A stretch of DNA of 64,000 bases. Origin: Strongylocentrotus droebachiensis (Eukaryota > Echinodermata > Echinoidea > Camarodonta > Strongylocentrotidae). The notes beneath the pieces were generated by a model. That model was not told the DNA's origin. It saw only the letters and a list, made by a program, of their open reading frames with translations, and made no database searches. The stretch is taken from assembly GCA_035222895.1 (NCBI GenBank), contig JAVYIG010002537.1, positions 62,001-126,000 of the forward strand, given 5' to 3'. Of this stretch, positions 11,338-22,993 are shown one piece after another. Positions within the stretch are counted from its first letter, which is position 1; each line of letters opens with the position of its first letter. A program made the translations under genes and the position numbers.

Positions 11338-11374
11338 CACTGATCTCTACGGAAAATTTCCGTAGAGATCAGTG
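11338..11374. mobile_element. 37-bp perfect palindrome flanked by an 8-bp direct repeat
   Basis: The arm CACTGATCTCTACGGAAA (11338-11355), one central A and the exact complement (11357-11374) form a perfect palindrome. GTTCATAG stands immediately on both sides (11330-11337 and 11375-11382). The layout is that of a minimal TIR element with an 8-bp target duplication as made by hAT transposases. No other copy is in the window. Confidence 0.6.
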
Positions 11375-11467
11375 GTTCATAGGCATGTGTCTCGACTTGG
11401 TTAACTGCATATACACTATTGCCTCCATGCAGGCCGCTGATTGAAGTCAAAGTGCATGATAATAATA

Positions 11468-11574
11468 GGGACTTTTAGATTCGCACGAATGTGGATTGCT
11501 ACGGTCGACGTCCTTTTAATGCACTGCCTTGAATGGACGTCACACGTATCAGTCCACGCAAATATAAAAGTCCC
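11468..11574. mobile_element. Palindromic MITE, GGGACTTTTAGA family, diverged copy
   Basis: Ends GGGACTTTTAGATTCGCA and AATATAAAAGTCCC, with TA on both sides. A better copy is at 44749-44901. A lone left end (GGGACTTTTAGATTGAGTGG) sits at 11969-11988 without a partner nearby. Confidence 0.65.
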
Positions 11575-11589
11575 TAATACCATATCCAG

Positions 11590-11880
11590 GGGCTAAAGGG
11601 GGGGGGGGGGGGGTGCGACACCCCACACGTCACGATATTGTCTGTAAAATTGCGCTGCTGTCTGGAAAATTGAGAAAAGGGGAAGGGGAAAGAAGAAAAA
11701 AAGAGAAGGAAAAGAAAGGAAAGAGAAGTGAATTGAGAGAAAAAAGAAAAAGAGCAAGAGAAGAAAGAAAAGGGGGGAAAAAAGAGAAAAGGGAAACAGA
11801 AGAAACGGGGGATACAAGAGAGGAGAGTGAGAAGGGGTAGGAGCCTGAGAGAAGAGGGGTGGAAGTAAGAGAGAGGGGCC
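11590..11880. repeat. Poly(G) tract and purine-rich GA tract
   Basis: A run of G at about 11598-11614 is followed by a nearly pure AG stretch (about 11670-11880). The long ORFs here on both strands are composition artefacts (Ser/Phe/Leu or Lys/Glu/Arg). Confidence 0.8.
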
Positions 11881-12057
11881 ATGTTGAGTGGAGTCGCCAC
11901 GTCGAGGGAGCAAGAAAAGTACGAATAGATAATTATGTTGCTGTGTCGGGTCCGCTGTGTCGACATTAGGGACTTTTAGATTGAGTGGACGAGAACACGA
12001 CGATCGCCGACTGATCATGCGTGTCAACGTATTCAACTGCCCATGTTGACTACAATT

Positions 12058-13066
12058 AGGTCAAAGCTTCCGCGCTTCGAGCGGGAGGGCCAGGACACTG
12101 GATACAGACAAGGATTTAGAGTCGAAGACAGTACAAGGAATCGTCTTCTTTCTCTAATAATTTAATGAAACGTCGAAGCTTCCGCGCTTCGTGCGGGAGG
12201 GGGAAAACTGAATTCAGACAAGGAACTCGGTCGGAACAGTAGGCCCCCTACAACGAATCGTCTTCTTTCTCTAATAATTGTAATGAAACGTCAAAGCTTC
12301 CGCGCTTTACGCGGGAGGGTAATAACTAAATTCATACAAGGACACGGTACAATGAATCGTCTTCTTTCTCCAATGATTTAATGAAACGTCAAAGCTTCCG
12401 CGCTTTGTGCGGGAGGGGGAAAATGAATTCAGACTAGGATTAAGAGTCGAAAACGGTACAACGAATCGTCTTCTTTCTCTAATAACTAAATGTAACGTGA
12501 TTCAGGCTACCGCGCTTCCAGCGGGAGGGGGAGAAACTGAATTCAGACAAGGATTAAGAGCCGAGAACGTACAACGAATCGTCTTCATTCTCTAATAATC
12601 AAATTAAACGTCAAAGCGCTCTTCGCGCGGGAGGGGGGGGGGGGGGGTTTAATGCAGACAAGGATTAAGAGCCGAGAACGGTACAACGAATCGTCTTCTT
12701 TCTCTAATAATCAAATGATCAAAGCTACCACGCTTTGCGCGGAGGGGGGGGGGGGACTTAATTCAGACAAGGACTAAGAGTCGAGAACGGTACAACGAAT
12801 CGTCTTCTTTCTCTAATAATTAAATGAAACGTGAAGGGGGGGGGACTTGAATTCAGACAAGGATTCAGAGGCGAGAACGGTACAACGAATCGTCTTCAAT
12901 TTCTCTTATAATTAAAGGAAACGTCATAACTTCTGTGCTTCGCGCGGGAGGGGCAAAACAAGAATTAAGAGTCGGGAACGGTACAACGAATCGCTTTCTT
13001 TCTCTAATAATTTAATGAAATGTCAAATCTTCCGCTCGTCGCGTGGGAGGGGGAAAACTGAAAAAT
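12058..13066. repeat. Tandem array, about 110-bp unit, about 10 copies
   Basis: Units start near 12060, 12172, 12290, 12387, 12498, 12609, 12716, 12831, 12921 and 13021. Each carries, in order, GTCAAAGCTTCCGCGCTT, GCGGGAGGGG, TTCAGACAAGGATTAAGAG, ACGGTACAACGAATCGTCTT and TTTCTCTAATAAT. Copies vary in length mainly at the G run. It is a minisatellite or satellite array with no coding signal. Confidence 0.88.
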
Positions 13067-13182
13067 AATTTAACTCCTGGCCACGGGTTTATAGAGTTAA
13101 GTTTGTGGACATTGGGACATCGGCATTAATATATTTGTCGGTAATTCATGGCTAGTGTTGTCGGCAATCGGTGGCCTCTACA

Positions 13183-13209
13183 CCCCCCCCCCCCCCCCCC
13201 CCCCCCCCC
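13183..13209. repeat. Poly(C) tract
   Basis: A pure run of about 27 C. Similar G/C homopolymers of 10-32 bases recur across the window (for example 9533-9564, 34326-34357, 49697-49715), mostly inside MITE-like sequence. Confidence 0.85.
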
Positions 13210-13852
13210 ACTGAAAAAGATGTAGCGACGCCACTCACCATAATCAGTATTATGAAATCATACACGCAAAACCTTTCAATATAATACGAGACTGCTATCT
13301 ATGTAGGGTACTATACAAACATAGCATGCTCCGGCGTTCAATATTATAAAGTTTTGCCTGGTAGGTGTGAAATATAACACTTTTTGGGACCGCCGAAGGG
13401 AGTTATATTTTCGCAATATTAATACAGGTCTCTATACATAATATAGGCTACTGAAACACATGCGATTGATGTGTCTCCGTAAATGAATATGTACAATTAT
13501 TTATACACATGTATGTACATGTATATACAAATGTATATGTATATACAAACATGTATATATATTAGAGAGAGAGAGAGAGAGGGGAGGGGGTGGTGGAGGA
13601 AGAAATAGTTCAGAAATAAAGAGAATATTGGGAGAAGTGAAAAGGGCGATAAAACAAACAAAAAGAAATGTTTTAAGAATATCAAATTTGTCTATTGACT
13701 TTTTTAAGCAGATAACGAATTTAAGATTATGCATTGTCTCATTTTGTCTGTAGACCATAATTTGACATTGTTCATTGAACATCCATCGCAATGTTCACTG
13801 TTTATGTTTAATGATAATGTTTACTACGTCTCTTTTATTTTCATTTACATAC

Positions 13853-13911
13853 AGACTGATCTTTACTGACGTCTATTCAAACACCATCTCTTGTAAGCGT
13901 CGCGAACGATT
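13853..13911 (+). promoter_or_regulatory. Possible 5'-UTR splice acceptor ahead of the UGT
   Basis: A pyrimidine-rich stretch ends TTTACATACAG at 13854, 57 bp before the UGT start codon. A noncoding 5' exon spliced here would be usual for such genes. This is inference from one motif, and the region could equally be plain 5'-UTR. Confidence 0.25.
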
Positions 13912-15531
13912 ATGGATCAACGTAGCTTCCCTACTATCCTACGAATCTTTCTTCTGGTATGGGTGTGTCAAGAGGTGCAACCAGCCAACATCCTAATGGT
14001 AGGGTTCGTCGGGAAAGGGAGCCATTTTCTTTGCCTTCTCCCGATCGGAAGAAGCTTGGTACGTCAGGGACACAATGTCTCTCTACTCACCAGCGACGAA
14101 TACATGGAGAGAGCAAATGACCCCGAGCTTAGAAAACTCTTCAATTTTGAGATCTACAAAAACACCGATCCTCGATATAGCACAAAGAAATATTTTCACC
14201 TCATCGAGGAGTTGGGCTTCAGTGAAAAGGGAGACCTGATATCCTTTTTCAAAACGATGACGTTATTTAACGAGGTTATCAGCAAAACTTGCCAGTTTGT
14301 CCTGGAAGATAAGGAGATGATGAAACGTTTCGAGAAGCTGGATGCGATTGTGACCGATATGGGTTGGCCATGCGGTGCTTTGATCAAGCTGCACCTGAAG
14401 AAATACTCCAATAACAGCCAGGTTCGTCTTATTTGGACAGTACCCAGCACACCCAATGTGGGCATGTCGGACATCTCAGGATCCCCCGTAAACCCGGCCT
14501 ATCAACCAGCTGTTATGACTGGCTACACTTCTAACATGACGTTTATTGAAAGAACAATCAACACCCTATCTACCTATGGTTTGCGATTGTTCATGAATAT
14601 GGCGTCGCATTCTTTTTCTACATTCGCTGAAGGCTTTGGCTTGCGAGATGAACTAGCGAGTTTAGATTATGATCTAGCGAAGATTACAGACTTAGTCCTG
14701 GCAAGTTTTGACTTTGCGATCGAGTTTCCATTTCCGAGATCGCCGGGCTTGATACCAGTAGGAGGTCTTACGGCAGGACCCCCGAACGACCTCCCTCAAG
14801 AACTGGAAGATTTCATTCAAAGTTCTGGTGATGATGGCATTGTAGTATTCACACTCGGAACCTACTTTGCAAATTTTGCGACTTCCAGACCACATCTTCT
14901 GAAGATGTTCATCGACGCGTTGGCTAAGCTCCCTCAGAAGGTGATCGTACAACTCAAGGTCATGCCCCAGTACGACCTCCCGCCAAATATTAAAGCATTG
15001 CCATGGCTACCTCAGAATGATCTTCTTGGTCATCCCAAAACTCGGCTCTTTCTGTATCACGGAGGAAACAACGGGTTCTACGAAGCCGTCTATCACGGCG
15101 TACCTATCATCGTTCTACCGTTCTTCGGAGATCAACTCGACACAGCCGCCCGAATCACTTCGCGTGGTATGGGATTACAGCTTGACAAGCTGAAACTGAG
15201 CGAAGACCTTATTCATCATCACTTGACAGAAGTGTTAGGAGACAAGAAATATAGCTTGGCGGCCAAACGTCTGTCAGCCATCTTGAGAGATCGACCAATG
15301 AGCCCAGCTGATCGAGCTGCCTTCTGGATTCAACACGTGATCAAACATGGCGGCGAATACATGCGATCTCCTGCTAATGATTTATCGTTCATCCAGTATA
15401 ATTTGATTGATGTTTATGCGTTTATTGCGAGTATTCTTGCGCTCTTTTTATTCCTAGTTTATAATATTATGCGATGTTGTGTTTCTTGCTGCATGAGAAA
15501 GAAAGAAAGTACCAAGGACAAAAGCGACTAA
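13912..15531 (+). CDS. UDP-glucuronosyltransferase (UGT family), single exon
   Basis: A complete 539-residue ORF of typical UGT length. UGTs transfer a sugar from a UDP-sugar to small lipophilic acceptors, usually in the ER lumen. Residues 5-24 form a signal peptide. GSHFL (37-41) supplies the likely catalytic His38, and TDM near 148-150 the partner Asp. The UDP-sugar signature runs from WLPQND (365) through HGGNNG (383-388) to FFGDQLD (405-410). One membrane segment lies at about 501-518. The tail ends KDKSD, fitting a KXKXX ER-retrieval signal. The first Met gives the signal peptide directly, so 13912 is preferred. The exact donor sugar and acceptor cannot be told. The catalytic core appears intact and expression is plausible. 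Confidence 0.93.
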   Translation: MDQRSFPTILRIFLLVWVCQEVQPANILMVGFVGKGSHFLCLLPIGRSLVRQGHNVSLLTSDEYMERANDPELRKLFNFEIYKNTDPRYSTKKYFHLIEELGFSEKGDLISFFKTMTLFNEVISKTCQFVLEDKEMMKRFEKLDAIVTDMGWPCGALIKLHLKKYSNNSQVRLIWTVPSTPNVGMSDISGSPVNPAYQPAVMTGYTSNMTFIERTINTLSTYGLRLFMNMASHSFSTFAEGFGLRDELASLDYDLAKITDLVLASFDFAIEFPFPRSPGLIPVGGLTAGPPNDLPQELEDFIQSSGDDGIVVFTLGTYFANFATSRPHLLKMFIDALAKLPQKVIVQLKVMPQYDLPPNIKALPWLPQNDLLGHPKTRLFLYHGGNNGFYEAVYHGVPIIVLPFFGDQLDTAARITSRGMGLQLDKLKLSEDLIHHHLTEVLGDKKYSLAAKRLSAILRDRPMSPADRAAFWIQHVIKHGGEYMRSPANDLSFIQYNLIDVYAFIASILALFLFLVYNIMRCCVSCCMRKKESTKDKSD

Positions 15532-15571
15532 AAAAAACGAATTTTCGAACGATATAAAAAAATATTGTAAG

Positions 15572-15577
15572 AATAAA
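15572..15577 (+). terminator. Polyadenylation signal of the UGT
   Basis: AATAAA lies 41 bp after the UGT stop codon (15529-15531), in AT-rich sequence. It is the first canonical hexamer downstream. Confidence 0.6.
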
Positions 15578-15599
15578 AATCCTTGATTAACTTTTATAT

Positions 15600-16010
15600 C
15601 ATGCAAATCTGACAGGTTTCTGATTTTATATGATATTCCTTATTACTAGATTCTTTGACCGTTATTTAAAGGTATAGACCATTATTGAAACGTTGTGGAA
15701 TCGATCAGAAAAAGTTGATCATCTAGCATATAAGTATTGGTGCGTACTGCAAGGTTCTGGAATCATCAATCTGATAAGAAATTCGGCCCAGTCTTGGTAA
15801 AGCACTGTACACAGAAAGATGTTTATGGAAAATTGCGATATCTATCCAGTCCGGAAAGATAGGATAATTTACCAAATATTAGTAGGCGGTTTCCCGACAA
15901 AATTTGTATCATCACGTATTAGTCAAAACATTTTCTTTCACATGATTGGTAATAAGAGCTTCCATTTCATTTGTTGAGAGGGGGCGTTTCTAAAACTGGT
16001 TTATACCTTT
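15600..16010. other. Intergenic, no feature seen
   Basis: AT-rich sequence after the UGT without long ORFs, homology I recognise, or repeats. Confidence 0.6.
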
Positions 16011-16018
16011 AAAAAATA

Positions 16019-16093
16019 TATATTATAGTAACATTAAATAACATTTTACGAAGAGGCTCGTCGTATAATGTTAAATTATGTTACTATAATATG
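16019..16093. repeat. AT-rich hairpin of about 33-bp arms
   Basis: ATATTATAGTAACATTAAAT at the left pairs with the TTAAATTATGTTACTATAAT region at the right across a short AGAGGC loop, with few mismatches. It may be a very short foldback element. Confidence 0.65.
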
Positions 16094-16215
16094 CATTCTA
16101 CATTTTTTTTTCTTCCTGTAATTGATGTTACTGTTCTACTCTCTTTACATACGCCCTCTTTGTCAGTTATGTTTGCTGGTTCATCCTCGAAAATAATGTG
16201 TAATCTATCCACACC

Positions 16216-16725
16216 AACGAGACCGACTAGAGGGTTCTAGGACATTATTACCCCCTGGGCAATAACCCCGGAACAACTACCCCCAAGGACAATTACCCCC
16301 TTAAAAACTACCCCCGGAGAATCAACCCCACCCCCCTCCCACCCCACCCCAGGGCAATTCCTCCCGGAAAATTACCCCTAGGACGAATACCGCCACCCCC
16401 ACCCCGTGGACAATATTCCCTACCGAGGATAATTGCCCCACCCCCCCCCCCCCCAAAAAAAAAAAAAACTTATTATCACGTTGGACTTCCCATTTAACAA
16501 ACAGGGGAGAGGGGAGGTATGGTCCTCTGGGGTAGTTTTCCTTGGTTGTCTGGGGCGGAGTTTATTTTCAGGGTTTGGGGTAATTGTCCTCGGGGGGGGG
16601 GGGGGTAATTCTCCGGTGGCTAATTTTCCGGGGGGTAATTGTCCTTGGGGGTAGTTTTCCTGGAGCTAATTATCCGAGGGATGCGATTGCCCAAGGGGTA
16701 ATTGTCCTGATACGCGTCTAGAGAC
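16216..16725. repeat. Foldback array of GGACAATTACCCC-type repeats
   Basis: The left half (to about 16440) iterates a degenerate unit of about 17 bp around GACAATTACCCC. The right half (about 16500-16725) iterates its complement, GGGGTAATTGTCC. The borders also pair imperfectly (TCTAGGACATTATTACC and GGGTAATTGTCCTG). The element is therefore an inverted pair of tandem arrays. It is noncoding. Confidence 0.75.
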
Positions 16726-16780
16726 CGGAAATAATGAAATGTTACATTAGTCCAAGTGGCCAAGACTCATTCAGTATAAA

Positions 16781-16840
16781 GTCGGTATGAATTCGGTATG
16801 ACGTCGGTATCAAGTCGGTGTGGAGTTGGTTTGGCGGTAT
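16781..16840. repeat. 11-bp tandem repeat (GTCGGTATGAA-like), about 5.5 units
   Basis: Successive units GTCGGTATGAA, TTCGGTATGAC, GTCGGTATCAA, GTCGGTGTGGA and GTTGGTTTGGC are followed by a partial unit. They stand right beside the foldback array at 16216-16725. Confidence 0.75.
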
Positions 16841-17743
16841 GTCCAAGGTATTCCTAGAGCAATCATGCCTGGGTTATCCTCAAGTCACCTACATATGACA
16901 TAGGGTATCACCAGAGCCCGAAGAGGGGGTGTGAAACTTTCGTATTCTTAAGTATTTGTTTTAAATTGTTGTGAGTAAACTTATATCGTCTTTATTGTAG
17001 TTGACAACCAAAATGTGATTTCTCGTATATGCAGTATCTATTTGGTTTGGCCTACTTACTGATTAAAAACGGCATTAATTACGATCAGTAAGAATAATAA
17101 TAAGGCAAACGAAATGTAATTATGGTCTTCTCTGCCATCTTTTTATCATACTAATCAGACCTTAAAGGACAATCCAATCACTGTAATAAGTTCATTTGTA
17201 TGAAAGCAGAAAAATAAGATAAACAGAATTGTGAAAGTTGGAAATAAGTCGAACCAATAATGAGAGAGTTATGAATGTTTGCAATAATGTGATCACTAAG
17301 TCTATGCGATTCTCAAATTGGCAGTTTGGTCAGTGGATTGTGTAACACTTTGTCTATTTCGAAAGCTTTGTGTATAGCTTCTTTTATATCAATTCTATGA
17401 TTATTGTATAGGGCTCTCTTGGAAACCAGCAATGCCACAATGACTAAATAAGACTAAATACATGTTATTGAACAAATTACGCGTAGATAAGATATTCGAG
17501 CTTTTATCAATCAAATGTTTAAATTGGGAAAACATGTATTTTACTCATGATTTTTTTGTTATGAATGTATTTTGTTGAAATATTCCTCCATTTATAAACG
17601 AAAATGTAAATCACGTAAATTTGATGATGAAATTATAATGGAAAACTAACATGATTGTACTGTGTATTGGACTGTATTAGGTATATAATGTAATCTATGT
17701 GTGTAAGGCAACGCGTTAAAGATAGCCATCTGTGTTGTATCCA
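16841..17743. other. Intergenic, no feature seen
   Basis: AT-rich single-copy-looking sequence with no supported gene. Confidence 0.55.
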
Positions 17744-18155
17744 TTAAAGGCATTGTTTAACAATGTTTCCAGTTTTACAAATTTGAGATTCATGGCCCTA
17801 CTTGTTATCAGTGTCTGTGATATAGTGTAATATTGAAAGCCCTACACAAAATGCGCTACAAAAAAGATCATAAAATGCTTCAAAAAAGTTTTAAAAAAAA
17901 ATCTTTGAGTGACCGGTTTTACCATACTCATTTTCCCCAATAGACTGTAGTGTAATAAAAACCGTTGGAAAAAAGGTTTTTGAAATTTCTAATTCCAATC
18001 ATAAATATCTTGATAATCGGACAGGCGATCGGCTTGAAAAGGTCATGGGATTCCTGACTGACCCAATGGTCTATAATTATGATTGCACCATTATAATTGC
18101 TTATTAATCCAGGATTTTGTTTAGAATCTGAGACAAAGATACCCAATCCCTTTAA
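17744..18155. mobile_element. TTAA-flanked dispersed repeat, family 1, copy B
   Basis: Same borders and internal order as copy A at 1302-1693: TTAAAGGCATTGTTTAACAA at the left, CAATCCCTTTAA at the right. The open frame inside it on the minus strand is not a gene. Confidence 0.75.
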
Positions 18156-18554
18156 GCTGGTGATATGGGTTTTACTGCCTGTCTAGCAAGGCCACTTTTT
18201 ATCTATCAAAAATAAATCATATTGTCACAGTCATTTCATGAAAAGGGGTAAACAACATTGTCTCCAACTTTATGGGCAACTGTGTATATACAGTTAATAA
18301 ACATAATTTTGTTACACCCTGTGTCAATATTAATTTTTATTTATAGATGACAAGTTTTTTTGGGGGGTGAAGTGCCCTTTGGATGAACATGATTAATCGT
18401 CTCACCTGTCGTCATGAGAGACCTTGACCAAGCCAATGTAATGCATTTATGATTAGGCCCTATAAAGAAATTCTGTCACTGTGAAAATGGTTTAATGGTT
18501 TTCGATTAAAGAGTAATGCATAAATCATCATGGTACGTTTTGCATCACACCATG

Positions 18555-18990
18555 TTGGGAAAGAGAGTGAGGGGGAGAGGTGGGGGATATAGATAATTAT
18601 AGAGTGTTTGGTGAAGACAAAGAGGATCATCATGTGGTAGAGAGATAGATGGGAGAAGAGAAAGTTATAGATAGAAAATAGAGAGAGAGGGGGAAGGGGC
18701 TAAGGAGGGATGGAGGAGAGAGAAAGAATAAATTGAAGACTACACAAATAAGCGATGACTTTCAACGTTTTATCTCTAGCATGTCAAGTACTAAAGAGGA
18801 AGAGAGTGAGTGAGAGAGAGCGAGAGAGAGAAAGAGAGAGGGGAGGGAGAGAGAGAAAGAGAGAGGGGAGGGAGAGACAGAAAGAGAGTTAATGAAAGAA
18901 AAACGGGAAATAAATCATTATAGAAAGAGAGAGGGAGTATAAGAGAGTGAGGATGTTGAGAGAGGGGGTTAGAAAGAGAGAAAGGACGTG
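18555..18990. repeat. GA-rich low-complexity tract
   Basis: Interrupted (GA)n and GGGAGA runs, densest at 18805-18880. The complementary-strand ORF of Ser/Leu/Pro is an artefact. Confidence 0.85.
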
Positions 18991-19267
18991 AGAGATTGGA
19001 TATTGGGCCTATTGTGGTTAGCCTTTGGACGACGTGATAAACAAAAAGTACCTTCAAAATAAGATGCAGTTATCTCTTTTCAGCTGCCCCCTCCTTTCTG
19101 TTTGTTGTTATGTCTATAATATTACAACAGTCATGAAATGGGAGGTATCATGTTTGTGTAATGCTTATTTCAGCATAGGAATAAGTGATCAGTCACGAAA
19201 TCATGAAATATCATTTTGGTATATGGAAGTACGTGATCTTTTATAATTATGCTCTCCGTTTTTCAGC

Positions 19268-19270
19268 CAC

Positions 19271-19313
<43 letters not shown>

Positions 19314-19400
19314 TCTTTCTTACTCTATCTCTCTTTTTCTCTCTTGCTTTTTCTTTCTTTCTCTTTTTCTCATCCTAACCCTCTTTCTCTCCTTCGCTCT
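19268..19400. repeat. (CT)n microsatellite and CT-rich tail
   Basis: CTCTCTCT runs from about 19269 to 19320, then TTTCTTTCTCT-rich sequence. The Ser/Leu ORFs over it are not genes. Confidence 0.88.
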
Positions 19401-22400
19401 CTCGCCATTTCTAAAGGGAAATAATTTTTTATCACTCGTGTTTACTTTCTCATCCTCACTTTTTCTTTTCGACAAAATACAACCACAACAAGATGGTGTA
19501 AATGTGAAAGCTGTGTTTATTTGCATGTGTAATGTCATAATAATGCTGTCGTTCGAATAGGCTTAGAGCGTGTTTGTTTTTGTGCAACAAAATCATAGGA
19601 GTGGAAATGTCCACCTTCCCAGGCAAAAAAAGAAGATAATAGAGAGATGCCTAAATACCCCATCTATTCAAGTATCTATACATATCCATTGTATTGAAAC
19701 AGACTAATATATATATACGATTTTGTGCCGAATCATGACATACAAGATTTGGAAACAAAATCAATGAAAACATTTTTAGAACTGAAACAGTTTTCAAATT
19801 TGCAGCATAAAATTAGTTTAATCTAACCTGAAATTGACCATTGAACGTTCGAGAAACGTATAAACATAAAGCTCAGGCCTCGTCAAAACTAGGGTAGTAG
19901 AGACCGGTGTTTGTTGAAGTTTTATCTTACATTCATCCTCCTTTTAGAAACAGGCATTATACAATTTCGCGGGCCTACTAAAAATAAGGAAAAAGATACT
20001 CCCGACCAGCTGGCAAAATAGGTAATTCATATGCACATAGCTCTGACCACAACGCTTCCAAAACAAAATATATGGATTGCAATTTGTATTTAATACTGGC
20101 AGCTTCGTTTGGCAGGTACATTGCTACTAAATTAACCCGGAATAATACACGATAACGATACTATAAAACTCATACATATTTCAAACTGTGCCTCGCTGTA
20201 TGGCATTCTGTACTAATCAGGATTTAACAGTATATAGCTGCTGCATGGACCTACTACAAATAAACACTGATCGGTACTATAATATATTCATGCACCTGAC
20301 TCTGTCAAAAGTATGATAATGACATTCCAAACATGCTTCTAGGTTTTGATCTCATCACGACTGCCGCAAGTCAGCCATAAAAAAACCAAACTGTGCATTG
20401 AATAATCAACAAATTGCCTGCGCAAAAGAAACTGAATCGCTTAAAATCACGGAAAATGCATGTGCAGTTGTGGAGTACATTATGAATATCGACGTATATG
20501 AAGTTTTTAATTGGAAATTAGAAGTAGTTTACAAGAGAAAACTGAAAATGTTGCTGTAACACAATGATTTTAAATTTCATTTTAAAACTTATCCTATCCA
20601 TTTCCAAGGAATAGAAGGTAATAGGACAGTAAAGAATATGTATTTTTCAAAGTTTGGCAGGTCCAGATGTATGTCCACCGGTGTCCACTTCTTTAATAAT
20701 TAATCTAATATCACACAAAATTGTCATAATTTGGGGTTCACTGCTCCTCTAAACTAAATCCAGCAGCTCCTGCATTTTCATGAAAATATCGTTATTATTA
20801 TTATTTGTGTCTACGGTCGTAAATTATATCGGTATGAAGTTAACAGGCAAAAGGTTGACGGGCAAATTGGGGGAATGCACAGACCTTGCGTGTTTTCCAA
20901 TTTAAAAAAAATCAAGTTAGACATAAAACAACACTTACTCAGCTCGTAGTTTAATATACATTGTGGGATAAAATTGCAAAAATGTAAAGCCGTTTTTTAA
21001 TCACTTAGACCGTAAGTATGTTGTAAGAATACAAACAAATATCACAAAAATTGATACTTGACGCGATGTTTCATAACACGTACAGTGGTACATCTAGAAA
21101 TTCACATCTTGTTTTCTATTATTGGTATTGTCAAGGAAAGAACATATGATTCTGTTTTCAAATTTTACTGGTTACTTATGTTTACAAAGCTCAAAATTGA
21201 AAGGGAAAAACTCATTTACATGCGTGTGATAATATCGCAAGCGGGATTCTAAACGCCCCAGAAGTATTACTACCCTGGCTATATAGGCAATCTGCCCGAA
21301 AGTGTTGTAAGCCTTAAACCACTTCACCGAATTTCTTCATATCAGGTACTCATTTACTACCATGGGTATGAAGTTGGAATGAGAAGAGAAAATGTGCATA
21401 ATGAATGGATCAATATCTCCCAAGATGATATTATTTCCGCATCAGGGACGCGAACCCTTTGACATTCAGTCCAATGCATCATTATTAGAACATAACATCA
21501 ACAAGTTAAATCCTAGAATGTCTATATCTTCCCTAGATATGATATGAAGTACATATAAAATACATATAAATAAGATATAGCTTGGATTCGAAGACTTGAT
21601 CAAGTAGTTTACAGTGCCTGATTGTGCGTTTAATTATCAATGAAAGTGCAATAACAATATGTAATAGATTTGCATATTGAGTCCTAATTCTTGCTATCTA
21701 ATTACTTGTGAGAAGCTTTATATCTGGTATAATATGGTTTTAAAAAACACTACCGCGATCCCTCTGCTGGATAATTAGCATGTATTTTAAGCAACCATAT
21801 ATAATTCATGCCTATTCACGACAGAGTGTGATAAAAGCTGAATATTGTGACGACGCATATAGAAGCCATATAAAAAGCTCTTAGATTCAGAATTCTATCT
21901 ACAGTATGCATATTCTAATCCTAAAATTTGATAATCAATACTGAAATGAAATAATACAATCAAACCTGCTTCAGTGACCGCCTGTTTACAAAGACCACAG
22001 ACGACATTTTGTGTTTCCCTTGAAAATGGTTTCTCATTGAAACATGTTCTGTAGGCACCTGTCTACAAAGACCACCTGCCTATCAAGACCATTTTCTTGT
22101 CTCCCTTGGGTGGTCTTTATAGACAGGTTTCACTGTGCTTTGTATTGGTAATATCATAGGCCTATATGCGACAAAAGCGTAATCATAGCTGAGTTGTGAC
22201 GACGTATATAGAAACTATTTTTTCAAAAAAGCTCTTTAATTCAGACGTCTATCCCTAATATTTTATATCGAAAATGTCAAATTTGATACTAAAATCAAAC
22301 AAAACATTTATTTGTGATATTGCATCAAGTAATATAGCATGATTATACATTAATCGTTAAAAAATGATTCACTGATGAATTTAATCTTAATATTGAAAAG

Positions 22401-22930
22401 CACACTAGAAATACACTGTTGCCCATTAGGTTGGAATAATTTTTAGCTACCTCTGATTCTGAGGAAACGACATAATGCACCATAACATCATGAAACTAAA
22501 CAGATGCTTCGAGTATATACAATCCTAATTCTGATAACTCATTATTATGATCTATTCCATTGCCTCTGATTTTTCAATCCTTTCTTATCTAATCTGAATT
22601 TCAACAAAAATGCATTTAATCTCACATTAACATGTACCCCATTTACGTTACAATCCAACTTGCCGTTATTTTTTTTAAATCCTCATACTTATTAACAAGA
22701 TTCTGCATGAAAATTATTCTAGGTTATTGAATGTGTTTACTTAGCGACAAAGCACCATAGTTTCATCAAAATTATATACACTACTGATTTAGACGTGTCG
22801 CAGCTGCCTTTCAGCTTCCGTCACCGTCACAATTTGATCGGGATGTCTGACTGTTCGTCCGTCGGTCCTTATATTATATTGCGTGATAATTTGCTATACT
22901 GATGGGACTGATTAAACTCAAATGAAACGT
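19400..22930. other. Intergenic DNA, family 3 repeat only
   Basis: About 3.5 kb of AT-rich sequence. Apart from the repeat at 21957-22137 I see no coding exon, array or TIR element. The short ORFs have no recognisable domain. Confidence 0.5.
21957..22137. repeat. Dispersed repeat, family 3, copy 2
   Basis: Paralogue of 3060-3229, sharing GTTTCCCTTG, ATGGTTTCTCATT, AAGACCACCTGCCTAT and TTGTCTCCCTTG in the same order. Intergenic. Confidence 0.7.
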
Positions 22931-22945
22931 GCCCGACCGTGCCCG

Positions 22946-22993
22946 AGAGAGAGAAAGAGAGAGAGAGGGAGAGATAGAGAGAGAGAGAGAGAG
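22946..22993. repeat. (GA)n microsatellite
   Basis: GAGAGAGA runs with a few interruptions. A short (TTTCCG)n array, about four units, follows at 23098-23122. Confidence 0.85.

Noticed and set aside
11574..12036. 130-147-codon Ser/Phe/Leu-rich ORFs
   Set aside because: They are antisense translations of a purine-rich tract.
12058..13066. CRISPR-like array
   Set aside because: The units are long tandem copies without unique spacers, and the genome is eukaryotic.
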